From: Strigamia acuminata
Lineage: Eukaryota; Arthropoda; Chilopoda; Geophilomorpha; Linotaeniidae
NCBI GenBank assembly: GCA_949358305.1
Contig: OX442314.1
Location: 39,405,211 to 39,469,210 of the forward strand
Reading direction: 5' to 3'
Length of the DNA: 64,000 bases
The number at the start of each line of letters is the position of its first letter. Position 1 is the stretch's first letter. The translations under genes and the position numbers were made by a program. The notes below the pieces were generated by a model that was not told the origin of the DNA, searched no databases, and worked only from the letters and a program-made list of their open reading frames with translations. This document shows positions 11,093-21,288 of this stretch, in pieces.

Positions 11093-11301
11093 TGTTGTGT
11101 CTTCCCCCATCCTTACAACAATACAAACATTGTATTACTAGCCTAGCAACCTCGTTCATTTTAGTTTAATAAATAGTCGACTCACAAAATCAATCCGAAT
11201 CAGCCGTCTTGTTTTTCTCTGGCCATTAGGCCCAAACATGAACATTTCATGACGGCCATGCTCTTGCATGGCCCGAATACCTTTACCCAACATACATAAA
11301 A
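11093..11301 (+). repeat. right LTR of the nested non-autonomous element
   Basis: Same 209 bases as 9267-9475 by eye. The purine tract at 11080-11092 lies directly upstream and the CAAAG duplication directly downstream. Confidence 0.9.
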
Positions 11302-12302
11302 CAAAGGATTTTATTTATGATGTAGACATTGATGAGTCCGCACCGTTCGTGATACATCCACCGCAAAAGATACCGCACACGTTGAAGGACCGAGTTAAAG
11401 CAGAGCTGGACCGGATAGTGAAGATCGGCCGGTTAAGGAACCAACACCAGCTGTGAGTCCACTAGTCATCGTTCAACGCGGTAAAAAGATTAGATTGTGC
11501 ATCAATCTAACCGATGTCAACAAACATGTGAAGCGACGTCATTATCCACTGAAGGCGTTTGACAGCATCAAGGCAAGAGTGAAGAATGCCAAGTATTTTG
11601 CAAAATTGATTTGAAACATGGATACTGGCAGTCGAAAGTCACAAAGCGGACAACAAATTACTTGACCGTGAACACTACGTGGGATCGATACAGGTGTCTA
11701 CGGCTACCATTTGGATTAATTTCCGCGCCTGAAGTATTCCAGCAGATGATGGAAGAAATACTGGAAAGGATTTCAAACACAGGCGTGTCAATCGATGATG
11801 TACTCTTGTTTGCGGATGATTTGGTTGAATTAAGAAGTTTGGTCAGTAAGGTACTGCGACAGATTTATGAAAAAGGGTTGCAGTTGAACAAAGAAAAATG
11901 TGTGTTGGAGGCAACGGAAATAAAATCTTTGGGCCATATCTTGACGCAAGACGGCATTAAACCGGATCCCGAAAAGGTCGAGGCGATCGACAGACTTAAA
12001 TCTCCATCGTGCAAGGACGAGTTGAGAAGATTTAGGGATTTAGGGATAACGGTGTATTTAGCGCAATTTTTGCCGAACTATTCAGTGTTGACGAAACCTT
12101 TGCACAAGTTGTTGCCTAAAGCGGTTTCTTGGGAGTGGTCGCACGAACAAGAGTCGGCAGTAATGCAAATAAAAGCGGCATTGAAGACCAGGCCGGTATT
12201 AGCATATTATGATGTTAACAAGGACGTCGTTCTTTCCGTTGATGCCAGTTCTCATGCAGTGGGAGCAATTATAAGCAGTTGGTGGACCTGGAAAGTGCGC
12301 TG
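11302..12302 (+). pseudogene. gypsy pol (reverse transcriptase to RNase H start), right part of the interrupted element
   Basis: Removing 9267-11301 plus one CAAAG joins GLGCAK directly to DFIYDVDIDE in frame, so this is the continuation of 8640-9266. The RT shows the FAKLDLKHGYWQ region (frameshifts near 11435 and 11605), LPFGLISAPEVFQQMM, and SIDDVLLFADD, where the usual Y-x-D-D has Ser in place of Tyr. The connection LGHILTQDGIKPDPEKV and the RNase H start VLSVDASSHAVGA follow. Coding similarity stops near 12300, so the rest of RNase H and the integrase are missing. At least two frameshifts make this a dead copy. Confidence 0.85.
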
Positions 12303-12419
12303 AGCAACAAAAAAAGTGGAAGACCACGCAAAGCTGCAGCAGCGAAGGATAACTTGGAAATAGCTGTCAAAAGACCAATCGAAAATGAACTGGATCTAAG
12401 TGAGGACGGTGAAGAAATT

Positions 12420-12690
12420 GTGTTTTTCATCGTTTTCTTCAAATTTAAGTGCTTTTCATCGTTTTCTTCAATTTCTTGTTTGATTTTCATTGTTTTCTTC
12501 CATTTCTTGTTTGATTTTCATCGTTTTCTTCCATTTCTTGTTTGATTTTCATCGTTTTCTTCAAATTTAAGTGTTTTGCATCGTTTTCTTCTATTTGTTG
12601 TTTGATTTTCATCAATTTGTTCATTTCTAGTTTGATTTTCATCATTTTGATTCATTTCTAGTTTGATTTTGAACGTTTTGTGGAATTGTC
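12420..12690. repeat. tandem repeat, about 31-bp unit
   Basis: Seven to eight units built on TTTGATTTTCATCGTTTTC and TTCCATTTCTTG, best preserved at 12470-12560 and decaying to the right. No coding content. Confidence 0.8.
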
Positions 12691-12734
12691 CTTTTTCACT
12701 AAGCTCCGCCGTCCACCCATGCTCCGCCTACTTT

Positions 12735-12800
12735 ATGACGTCACAAGATGGCGGCGTTAGTTGGGATATATAAGCACATGTAAACACAACACACCTGTTA
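12735..12800 (+). promoter_or_regulatory. compact promoter: CRE, YY1-type site and TATA box
   Basis: A full palindromic CRE (TGACGTCA) is followed after one base by AGATGGCGGC, a YY1-type element, and about 20 bp later by GATATATAAG, a TATA box. An ATG-led frame begins 60 bp downstream at 12829. Spacing and order are those of a functional RNA polymerase II promoter, here apparently driving a transposon gene. Confidence 0.6.
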
Positions 12801-12828
12801 TCATCTAGCATCACACACTTATATCCAA

Positions 12829-13029
12829 ATGGCTTATACCAAAAAATTAGAAAAATTAAAACATTTTCAATTAGAAGATGGTTTTGAATTTATTGAAAAG
12901 GCTGGGGTAAATAGTAAAAGGTGCAGGGAACAAGGATTTAGGTTTTTTGTGCCAGTTATGTGCTTGAAATTAGAGTTGAAGAGTGTGAAGGGCCATTTAA
13001 AGTGGCAGGAAAATGTTGGAGGTCCATGA
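12829..13029 (+). CDS. small unrecognised ORF behind a CRE/TATA promoter
   Basis: Sixty-six codons from ATG, beginning MAYTKKLEKLKHFQLEDGF. The first 24 residues are a Lys/Glu-rich amphipathic helix. No family is recognised. It starts at a suitable distance from the TATA box at about 12765. A SWIM-like motif in broken frame follows within 80 bp, so this may be the first exon of a SWIM/YqaJ-type transposon protein whose later parts are scattered at 17063 and 19890. That link is inference. Confidence 0.4.
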   Translation: MAYTKKLEKLKHFQLEDGFEFIEKAGVNSKRCREQGFRFFVPVMCLKLELKSVKGHLKWQENVGGP

Positions 13030-13090
13030 GAAAAGGAGAAGGAGCCCATAATTTGTTTTCTTAGCATCAATTGCTGAAAACAAATTAAAT

Positions 13091-13265
13091 ATTTTAAATG
13101 CACACTGTGAATGTCAAGCGGGCTGAGTACATGAATAAAATTATTTAAGTGTAATTAAATTCATATTTTTTTTAGAGTTCAAGGTGGTTGTTCACACTTT
13201 CCAGCTCTTTTTTATGCTCTCTCTTCTTTACTCAATCATGAAGTTAATTTAATAGATGCATGTTT
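13091..13265 (+). pseudogene. SWIM-type zinc finger remnant split by an intron-like gap
   Basis: The frame reads ILNAHCECQAG and hits TGA at 13124. After TTTTTTTTAG at 13174-13183 a second phase reads VQGGCSHFPALFYALSSLL. Together they give the SWIM pattern C-x-C-x(n)-C-x-H followed by the typical hydrophobic A-L-Y-A helix. The stop and phase mismatch show decay. SWIM fingers often precede YqaJ-like nucleases in repetitive animal proteins, and YqaJ fragments lie at 17063 and 19890. Confidence 0.55.
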
Positions 13266-13539
13266 CTATTAGCTTAAAATGTAAAATCGTTTATTTGATT
13301 AATGTGTGTTCTTTTTTATTTGTATCACTTTGGTGTCAAGATTAAACGACACTTCTGTACACGGCAAGCAACGATTAAACAAACACTTTTTTGTTCCATA
13401 AAAAACGACTTTTTATTCCGACTCAACCAACAAATCATGGGTTTAAGAATGTACCTGATGAGTTATCCTGCACAAGCTAAAATAACTTAAACAGGAAAAG
13501 TCTGTGAAAGTTTCCAAAAATCGGCTACGAAAGCAGCGT

Positions 13540-14580
13540 GACATGTCAACACAACAACTGGAAACAATTCAAGAAGCCTTAATCCTTATTAAGCCCCCAA
13601 AAGAGCACAAAACACTGTGTGACGCATAACTTATTGCATCTGCCTACGAAACGAACACTCCATCGACTTCTGAGAGCCTGAAGTGTGGTTTTGGAACCAA
13701 TAGGAATGCTGTGCTTGCCATCAAAATCCATTTTGCAAGCAAATCAATTAATCAACAGTTTGGAGTACTTATTTTTGACGAAGTAAAGTTATGAGAAACT
13801 GTGAATTATGAAAATACTACTCAATCTTTTAACCATTTTGCTGATTTTGGTGATTTCACTCCTAAACACAATTGGCAAATCATGCATTTGTCTTCATATT
13901 TGTGCCATTATTAAAAAAAATGGGTGCAACCTGTTGCTTGTTTTGCCAATGATGGATCCACAAGCAACAAATTAGCCTGGAAAGAATTAGGAATCAGTGG
14001 GAAAATAAATGCCATAAAAAAATATATTTTCTAACCCTTTTGGTATGAAAAGATCTGTTTTTGCACTCGGCGATTATATACATGAATAGAAGTGTACACA
14101 AAATCACATTGGAAAAAAATGCTTAGTTCCCATAAATTCTGAATTTAACTTTGTACCAATGCTAAAAACTTAATCATTTGTTTATTACAAGGGCCAGGAA
14201 ATTAATTACAATTACTTTGATCTATTGTACCGTACGATGCAGACAACAAGAAATGTGGGAAGAAAAGTGTGCCACATTTAACAAAGAGCCACATTCATCC
14301 CCACTCATTTCAAAAAATGGGTGTTAAACGAGCTGCTCAAGTAATTTTTTTTATCATTAAGTGATTGATTTTTAAATAGCTGCTTAGTGGATCAACCGCC
14401 ACTGGACTAAGATATTACAGACAGTCTGGAGATGAAGCATTCAAAGGAAGTGAAAGGACCGAAATGTTTGTCAAACATTTAAATGCCATTTTTGACATTT
14501 TAAATGCAAAAATTCCTAAAGAAGGCTTAAGGCCAAACAGTGATAAGCTTGAGGTTTTATTTAAAAATTCTATCATATCA
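13540..14580 (+). pseudogene. P-element/THAP9-like transposase, degenerate copy 2
   Basis: Scattered blocks in order: INQQFGVLIFDEVKL (about 13745), ENTTQSFNHFADFGD, KKWVQPVACFANDGST (about 13915), then PHLTKSHIHPHSFQKMGVK (14270), a GTAATT donor at 14341, an acceptor at 14378-14380 and LLSGSTATGLRYYRQSG with TEMFVKHLNAIFDILNAKIP (to 14560). These correspond to the DEM/DE core, the QP-F strand and the C-terminal region of THAP9 and P transposases. Stops and frameshifts between blocks, and loss of the segment conserved at 6425-6870, mark it as dead. Confidence 0.7.
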
Positions 14581-14599
14581 TAATTAAATGAGCATATAA

Positions 14600-15480
14600 T
14601 TTAATTTTTTTAAATATACAGTATTGTAGGTGTTACATAATTTTGAAGTAATTTTGGCTGACACATCATATAATTTAGCATCAGTTCAATCATTCGAATC
14701 GATAAGAGTAACCATGTTTTCATCGACTTAAGGATTCACGCACACACACAACACTCAGGCCTTGTCTCGAGCAAACACACGCCGCTCAATGTAGAATACG
14801 AAGTCAACTTACTGATCCATGCTTATACTTCAAATATAAATCATTTCTTAGAACCACTTGTAGGCTTAATAATTATATAGTTTTTCATAATTTAATAACA
14901 GAATAAATGTTATTTGATTTGATAAATTCCAGGACCCCCATTTATTTTACCTCAACTCGCCAGTTCACTTCCCTGATCTATCTCGCGCGTCATACATTTT
15001 AATTGCAAAAGCGTCATCGTCACAAGTGGAAAAATTTCCCTCGAAAAAGGCAAAAACAACGAAGTGAGTAGCGAGCGATATTCGAGCAACAAAACAGGAC
15101 CAACAATCTACAAGAAAATTTCCAACGTACATTTCATGACATGGCTCCACCAAACATGCCACATTGGCCATTTGTTTGTAAGTATACCGTTTCATTGTAT
15201 TTATGTAACATTTGCTATAATCTAATTTTTATTCCACACCCAAAACACAAACAATCAATGAAGCTAAAAGCATTGACCTGGATCTGGAATCATTGAGACA
15301 AGACAGAGAAATATCCCGCCGGTCCAATCATAGGATTCACAACTTAAAATAAAACGACTTAGCAACTTCAAGACCGGATAGTAGAGATAGAGAACATTCA
15401 ATTCCTCAAATGAAGAGCCCATGCTGCTGATGAACTCATCATGTTGGGTGACCCACACCTGACCTGATTATTTTCAACAA
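14600..15480. other. no gene recognised
   Basis: AT-rich, with short unconnected frames on both strands. Nothing could be assigned. Confidence 0.5.
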
Positions 15481-15493
15481 ATTCAACAACAAC

Positions 15494-15709
15494 ATGTCTA
15501 CAAACACAAACGTCCTCTTTTCCCCACACAAACTCCACTTCCATCGTGGATATGAACAGGGAAAAACTTTTAAGACTTTTAAGACATATCCCAAACACTT
15601 CCAACAGGAGTGGAAGCCACTCCAATTGACAATGGATGTGGAGGGTGTTAAATTAAAAATGGAAATTGACACCGGGGCGGCCATGACAACAATTGGCCTA
15701 GAAACATAA
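15494..15709 (+). pseudogene. gypsy protease N-terminal fragment
   Basis: The last 30 codons read LTMDVEGVKLKMEIDTGAAMT. That is a beta strand, a glycine turn and the DTGA active site of a retroviral aspartic protease, as in Ty3/gypsy pol. The frame stops at 15707-15709 just after the active site, and the next 300 bp hold no protease continuation. An isolated, truncated fragment. Confidence 0.65.
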
Positions 15710-15815
15710 TAATTTGTTTGCTTTTGTCCCTTGTCCGGCTACGGTGGCTACAATCTTCCCATGATCGCCCCATCACAGGACGCCATTTTTGGGTTGTTTG
15801 TTGCTATTCGAGCGT

Positions 15816-16265
15816 GTTTCCCTTTGCCATGCAGGTCCAGGGAAAAGCGGAGTTGAAGCGCCTCAAGCTACGAATCCGAGAGGCTTCGAAAAGGAAGCAG
15901 GCATTGGTGTTAGAAGTAACTATTTTATTTATTACAGGAGACATAGATATTCACAGTGACCAATTTTAGCCCAAAGTTGACGGCTTCATACAACAGCATT
16001 ACCCTCCCATAAAACACCGCCTTTGCATGCAGCCGGGCCACCCAAGTATCCGCATAATCATCCGGACGATCCGCTTGATGCCGGATTTCCGAATTACAAA
16101 GTATGCCCTGTCTGCTCCGGATATGGCAAGGAAATTGATCCACCAAAGCCCGAGTGTAAATGCCGGGCGTGCGACGACCGAGGGGATTTGCGGCACAACC
16201 TTCTCATCATTTGGAAGCGCCAGTTTAGGATTAATACTCTTTATTGCCGGTTGTCTAGGGGTTAG
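15816..16265 (+). pseudogene. retrotransposon-type ORF with a CPVCSG four-cysteine motif
   Basis: A Lys/Arg-rich helical stretch (ELKRLKLRIREASKRKQ, about 15850) is followed in a shifted frame from 16023 by VCPVCSGYGKE and ECKCRACDDRGD. The CxxCxG...CxxCxD.G spacing resembles one half of the DnaJ cysteine-rich domain and parallels the CPVCSG...CGNCLGMG motif at 2248-2562. The second locus suggests a gag-like zinc-binding module, but no LTR or primer site is seen here. Confidence 0.4.
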
Positions 16266-16284
16266 CGTGTCCATCGTGTTATCG

Positions 16285-16440
16285 CCTTGGTTGTTGGGTT
16301 GCCCTTCAGCAACCCAACCCAGACCAACCACTGACCAAGTGACCGAGGGCCACATGGGCAGCGTGGTCGGTTAGTCTAATGCCACGCCGTGCCGCAAGGC
16401 ACGGCCCGACGGTTCGGCTCAAGTCCCTTCGAACTTGAGG
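16285..16440. other. cluster of perfect hairpins
   Basis: Three stem-loops in 150 bp: TTGGGTTGC-CCTTCA-GCAACCCAA near 16292-16315, GCCGTGCC-GCAA-GGCACGGC at 16386-16405 (GNRA-type loop), and CTCAAGT-CCCTTCG-AACTTGAG near 16418-16439. The area is GC-rich compared with its surroundings. It adjoins a repeat also present in the TPI intron element. Confidence 0.55.
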
Positions 16441-16444
16441 GCGA

Positions 16445-16720
16445 CCTCGCCGGTTATTGACATTGACTCTTCTGTCGTCGTCTCCTTCATTGTAGCAACG
16501 CGACCAGTCACTCTCGTGGCTGGTGTTGTTCTGTCCCTCGTGGTCAGTCCGGACCTCCTAGGGACCTTGCAGAATCCTCTGTCCCGATTGGCTACAATCA
16601 GGACGCAGCTCCGACGATAAGCCGTAGGAGCTGCTGAGGATCCTCTCTTTACTGTTGCCAGTGCCGACTGGCGGTGGCCAGTTGGTCACAGGTGCTCCGA
16701 AGGTACGAACAGGACCACGT
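16445..16720 (-). repeat. copy of the core of the TPI-intron inverted-repeat element
   Basis: Matches the reverse complement of about 33400-33600 in several blocks: GTCTCCTTCATTGTAGCAAC, GATTGGCTACAATCAGGACG followed by CAGCTCCGAC, and GGCGGTGGCCAGTTGGTCAC. Terminal inverted repeats like those at 33250 and 33790 were not found here. Confidence 0.65.
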
Positions 16721-17062
16721 AATCATTGTGAGTGTGACCTACCCGCCATTTAGACCACCAAACGGAAGTCCGGTGTCGGTACAGAGATTTAGAACAATTC
16801 ACTTCTGGTACTAGCACCGAGCGCAACGAGTTGCGCATACCAACAGAATTACTCCACGACAGTGGATTTATCCAATGGCCGAGGTGGTCCAACTTCTCTA
16901 TATTCAGGTGCCTAATTTGCTTCTGAACGAGGTTGAGGGTTTGGCCCCGATGTTGCGAGAGCAGCACCTTGTCGACCAAATGCAGGCGGCCACGATCCGT
17001 TATTTTCATCCATTCCCGGGAGATGCCGCCATGATGAACGAACAGTTTGATTCGTAACAAAC

Positions 17063-17482
17063 ATGGCCATGAATGGGAGCCAAACTCCAGAAGCCAAACT
17101 TACAACTAGCCAGTCTGCTAATGCAGATTGGTTTAAGCAGAGAGCCAACAGGCTAACAGCTTCACATTTTGGTCAAGCTGCAAAATGTATACGAAGTTGT
17201 GAGAGTGCTGTGAAGTCAATTTTGTATCCATCAGCAAACTTACAATCCAAGGCGCTGGAATATGGCAGACAGATGGAGCCGGTGGCAGTAGCCAGTTATG
17301 TAGACGGAAAAAAAAGGAGGGGAAGCAATGTGTGTGTATTTGAGTGTGGGTTATTTGTAAACCCAGCTCAAAACTTTTTTGCAGCCAGACAGAATAATAC
17401 AGGATCTGGTGCATCTGAGACACCTGATAGAGGGTTACTAGAGACAAAAATGCCCTTATTCCTGTCAAAATATAACTATTGA
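17063..17482 (+). pseudogene. YqaJ-like nuclease domain fragment, copy 1
   Basis: From ATG the frame reads QSANADWFKQRANRLTASHFG, then LEYGRQMEPVAVASY and CGLFVNPAQNFFAA. After a shift come SPD-type residues and LLETKMP. This order (Q..W...R..R.TAS.FG; A.EYG...E..A...Y; GLF; LxExKxP) is that of the YqaJ/lambda-exonuclease fold, with the Glu of EYGRxME and the ExK motif as catalytic residues. The SPD region is damaged by a small indel near 17383. A duplicate of the segment from 17205 on lies at 19890-20273. The protein probably belonged to a transposon. Confidence 0.65.
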
Positions 17483-17579
17483 GCAGGCATGTGTGAAGAA
17501 ATCTTTTTGCTGTCAAGTAAAAGATAGTATTATTTCATTAAAAGGAAATCACAATTACTATTACCAGGTGTGACATAAA

Positions 17580-18550
17580 CTTCATGCGTCGTGCGTTAGC
17601 GCATGCTGCAACGCATGCATGTGAACTAGGCTTAACGGTAAAGTTAAGATGATGACAGTCATAAGTGCAGTAGGAGTAGTAGACCTGGACCTCAGCTGGA
17701 AAACTGGATGCCAAATGATCCATTTCTCAGTACTACCGTCTCCTTCCAGCTTCGTTCTTCTGGAATGCGATTGGATAAGGGACAATTTGTATCGTGATAA
17801 GATTGTCCAAAAATGACCGGTTTTATATCGGTAATCCACGGATGTCATTTCCGTTTGACTCCTGTCCCTACCAATGAACACATAAGCTTAAGAAAATTTA
17901 CACAACAAACCATTATAGTATAGTTTCCTACTGGTAAAGTACTTCTTGGCCACTAGTGTGTACTACTAAGAAATGAAGAGAAATTAGCAGCTGGTTTAAG
18001 AATTGTACCCAAGTTAAGTGAAGCACATGTGAACCCAAACAATTTTCAAAAGATGAATGTGAGACTTGCTACCCAGGTATTACTGTTAATGAATTTGTCA
18101 GTCTTTCCAAAAATATCAAATCATTAAAAAATATACTTGCAGCTTTTCAGTAATCAGGTAGCAGATGCATTACAGTTTTATCAAACTTTTGGGAAAAAAT
18201 ATAACCTTAGACGTTTTTTGCATTTTTTTCTTCAGTTTTTGGTGTTTTTAATCATTTTCGTTTCATTTTCTAGGCATTTACGACAGCTCAAACGGCCCCG
18301 AGTAGTGATCGGTCAATACGGAAGGATTTCAGATAAGTTTTTACTTGTTTTGGTTGATTTTTGGGCATTTCTGCAAAGAAATCGGTTCTTTGTGATTTTT
18401 TTCCCATATTTTTGTAGGTACTTCTGGACCTCAAAGGCCTGTGCACGGCCCGCAACTTCAGCTGGACCACATAGGACATGACAGAAGATGAACAGCATTT
18501 TTTAAATTTTGTTTTGGACGTTTCTTTCAGTTATTTTCATGTTTTCATGT
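17580..18550. other. no gene recognised
   Basis: Low-complexity T-rich stretches (18200-18420) and short chance frames only. No domain seen. Confidence 0.45.
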
Positions 18551-18553
18551 TTT

Positions 18554-18935
18554 TACCCTTGTGACCTCCAAAGAACGCATATTGTGTGCCCCATCGACAG
18601 TCGTTCAACGAGAATATTGCAAACAACCCGTCGTTTATCTACTTTGGTAGATAATAGTTCATCTACTTTGATAAATCATGGCGCATCTTCGTCTAGCAAC
18701 CCCGAAGAAATTGGGGGTCTAGGAAACGTCCTCTGGACCAGTCTCTAGAGAAGGAAATAATTGACCTTTCAACTAGCAATGAACCAGTTCCGGTTACGGA
18801 TCAAGCGGATCAATTCGTAAAATTTGTGGCGAGCCTCGTTCGGCAAATTATGAATGAAGACAGGAGAAAAGAAGCCGAAAAATCTGTCATAAATACATTG
18901 TACGCAGCCATGACATAAATAAAATTATTTTAATG
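18554..18935 (+). pseudogene. MADF/BESS-type accessory ORF of a PIF/Harbinger element, copy 1
   Basis: Nearly the same sequence as 21289-21745. It encodes a Ser/Thr-rich linker followed by a BESS-like motif (DQFVKFVASLVRQIMNEDRRKEAEK). In copy 2 an intron of about 58 bp separates the two halves. Here the intron together with about 22 exon bases is missing, which is a deletion rather than clean splicing. PIF/Harbinger transposons usually carry a second Myb/MADF-like protein beside the transposase, and a HARBI1-like fragment lies between the two copies. Confidence 0.55.
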
Positions 18936-18939
18936 CAAG

Positions 18940-19480
18940 TTCATTTAAATTATTAGTAGGGGTGAAATTCGGCCAAAGACCCGCAGCATTCGATCGCACA
19001 AATGTGGCGACAGTCCAAATTCATGGACAGCTTGAAGCAGTAGAAAATTGGATGGGACAGACCAAGCCTGCTAAATTAAGAGGAGATAAAAGAACTTATT
19101 TCGATTGTAATTCCAAATGGATTGAAGCCGCCCATCCAATTGAACTGTTAAAGAATGGCAGTGTTTTGAATCCCATCAAGAGATAAAGAAGCGATCTTTT
19201 AGCAATAAAAACCCTTGCTCTTTTGATTCCATTTTTTCAATAATATGTTCAGCTTATCAGGATAGTGAACAGATTCAGCATGTGATAAATGACAACAATG
19301 AAAGTAAACTGTCTAGCATGATAAGAAAGTTTAGTTCAACGGGTAACTTCATGCAGGCATATCGCCAAAGAGCTAAAGTCATTAAAGTTTAAAGATCTAG
19401 AAAAATCAACAGATTTCCCAAATTGTACGTATTTTGATTGTAAGTATTAACCTCGCATGTCGCAGCGTGTTCGGAATCGG
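18940..19480. other. unassigned sequence between transposon fragments
   Basis: A 74-codon frame (18962-19186) is open but matches nothing I recognise. The remainder is AT-rich. Confidence 0.3.
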
Positions 19481-19489
19481 GCGTTGGCA

Positions 19490-19860
19490 AATCCAGACGA
19501 AACGGTTCCGCAGCCAGGACGAGGACGCAGGCGTGGGCTTGGAAGCGGACGTGGTCGGGCTTCAAATTAGCCGATTGCAGCACCACAGCCTGTGCCACAG
19601 CCGGCAATGTGTGTTGTGTGCCACGACAGACGACCAAGTGTCCTTTTTCTTCTGTGCAAGCACGTGCATTGCTCCGGCACCACCATCACCACCAATGTGT
19701 ATGTGCTGGCGGAAAAAGAGACGAAGGGGATCATTCTCTCCCGAGGATCGGGCTGTTACTGCCCGCCACCTCAAGTTGCTAACCGACAGACAAGGACGGC
19801 CCCGTTTGGCTAGATTGCGTTGGGCTCTTGATAATTGTGTTGCCATGAAACATCTACCAT
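19490..19860 (+). pseudogene. RING-finger-like remnant with Gly/Arg-rich leader
   Basis: A Gly/Arg-rich stretch (RGRRRGLGSGRGRA) with a stop near 19568 leads into PQPAMCVVCHDRRPSVLFLL and CKHVHCS. That is the first half of a C3HC4 RING finger (C-x2-C ... C-x-H-x2-C). The next zinc ligands (CxxC) do not follow, so the finger is broken. A helical, charged segment (AVTARHLKLLTDRQGRPRL) sits downstream in another phase. It joins directly to YqaJ copy 2. Confidence 0.45.
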
Positions 19861-19889
19861 CAATGTACACCTTTGGACAGATACACGGA

Positions 19890-20273
19890 GTTGTAAGAGT
19901 GCTGTGAAGTCAATTTTGTATCCATCAGCAAACTTACAATCCAAGGCGCTGGAATACGGCAGACAGATGGAGCCGGTGGCAGTAGCCAGTTATGTAGACG
20001 AAAAAAAAGGAGGGGAAGCAATGTGTGTGTATTTGAGTGTGGGTTATTTGTAAACCCAGCTCAAAACTTTTTTTGCAGCCTCTCCAGACAGATTAATACA
20101 GTATCTGGTGCATCTGAGACACCTGATGGAAGCTTGCTAGAGACAAAAATGCCCTTATTCCTGTCAAAATATAACTATTGAGCAGGCAAGTATGAAGAAA
20201 TCTTTTTGCTGTCAAGTAAAAGATAGTATTATTTCATTAAAAAGAAATCACAATTACTATTTCCAGGTGTGAC
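19890..20273 (+). pseudogene. YqaJ-like nuclease fragment, copy 2
   Basis: Duplicates 17205-17576 with few changes. It keeps LEYGRQMEPVAVASY and, unlike copy 1, an undamaged AASPDRL before LETKMP-type sequence in a shifted frame. The N-terminal R.TAS.FG block is absent because the similarity begins at GTTGTAAGAGTGCTGTGAAG. The duplication boundary suggests recombination or transposition of an internal fragment. Confidence 0.6.
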
Positions 20274-20390
20274 ATAACCCCCCCCCCTCCATTTATAGAT
20301 TTTAACTGTATTTTCAAAATTTTTTTTAACCCTTTAAGGCACGTTTACAATGTTGCAGCGAGATTTTGTGAGATTTGGCGAGAAAACAAC

Positions 20391-20935
20391 ATGGATGATG
20401 ATGATGTGTTGGCGATGATTGTAATAATGGCTGGATATTTATTATTACAACGGAAAACCCCCAAAAAAAGATGCCCACGTCGAATGTGGGTAAGGAAAGT
20501 TTATGCAAATCAACAGGAATTGGGCGAATTCCATCGTCTGGTACAAGAAATGCGTATGAATAATCATGAAATGTACTTTAACTAGTTCAGAATGAGTCCA
20601 GACAGGTAAGTTGTTGGTTCTGCATGCTATTATTATATTTATAATGATTAAATACATTTAATTTATGCACTCTATGTTTATGGAAATAGGTTTGATTTTA
20701 TTTGTGCTTTGATAAGGACTGATATTGAGCACACTGCATTCCGGACTCCTATACCGCCTGAAGAAAGGTTGGCCTTGACAATAAGGTAAAGAAACCCATT
20801 TTAATATTTGTTTATTCAATTAATTGATTATTACTAATCAACTATTTTCTAGGTTTCTTGCAACTGGGAATTCCATGGCTTCGTTGAGCTTTAACTACAG
20901 CACGTCAAAATCAACAATTTGCTTATGTTTTACTG
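20391..20935 (+). pseudogene. PIF/Harbinger (HARBI1-like) transposase N-terminal region
   Basis: Exon 1 (20391-20605) starts MDDDDVLAMIVIMAGYL and contains RRMWVRKVYANQQELGEFHR and EMRMNNHEMYFN. A TAG at 20583-20585 then precedes FRMSPDR. Exon 2 (20690-20785) gives FDFILCALIRTD and PPEERLALTIR. Exon 3 (from 20853) gives FLATGNSMASLSFNYSTSKS. RRxWVRP, FRMSP..FD..L and R.LATG....L...F..S.ST are the conserved N-terminal blocks of HARBI1-type transposases. The catalytic DDE half is absent. The in-frame TAG marks inactivation. Confidence 0.8.
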
Positions 20936-21288
20936 CATGTCTCATATATTATTTAGTAATTGAAAGAACTGTTAGTAAATAAGTGTTATAGTGACACTTT
21001 GTTATTTGATGTCGTGAATAGTGACACCGAAGAAGAACAGAAAAATCGGCGCATTGTAGCAATAATTACCTGGGTATTAATTATAAGTTACCGGAGGTAT
21101 AATAGAAATATTTGCCACGTTTTTATTTGCTTTTAATATTGGTTGACTCGGAATTAGGTCGTATATTAGGCGTATATTATATATAAAATTAAACTAATTC
21201 TAATGGAATGAATTAGCGTAAATTGATTTTTTCCATTTATAGATGTTGGCACCATTTTTGTTCAGATGTTTGAAATGTAACATAAAAT

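Larger units (their letters stand above)
9267..11301 (+). mobile_element. non-autonomous LTR retrotransposon nested in a gypsy pol gene
   Basis: Two 209-bp LTRs that appear identical by eye bound a 1.6 kb interior. The target duplication is CAAAG (9262-9266 and 11302-11306). A primer site (TGGCGCAGTCG at 9477) follows the left LTR, and a purine tract (AAGGGGGAAGGCA, 11080-11092) precedes the right one, so the element is structurally complete. The interior has no gag, protease, reverse transcriptase or integrase, so it must rely on another element's proteins. Most of its coding-looking frames come from a GC-rich tandem array (10308-10650). It is small for a LARD and large for a TRIM. Matching LTRs imply recent insertion. 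Confidence 0.9.

Noticed and set aside
10172-11146. 324-codon open frame and several overlapping frames on both strands
   Set aside because: They are kept open by the stop-free 27-bp array; they run into the LTR and have no start context or domain.
16384-16440. tRNA or bacterial-type terminator
   Set aside because: The hairpins lack a cloverleaf, B box or T-tract, and the context is eukaryotic repeats.
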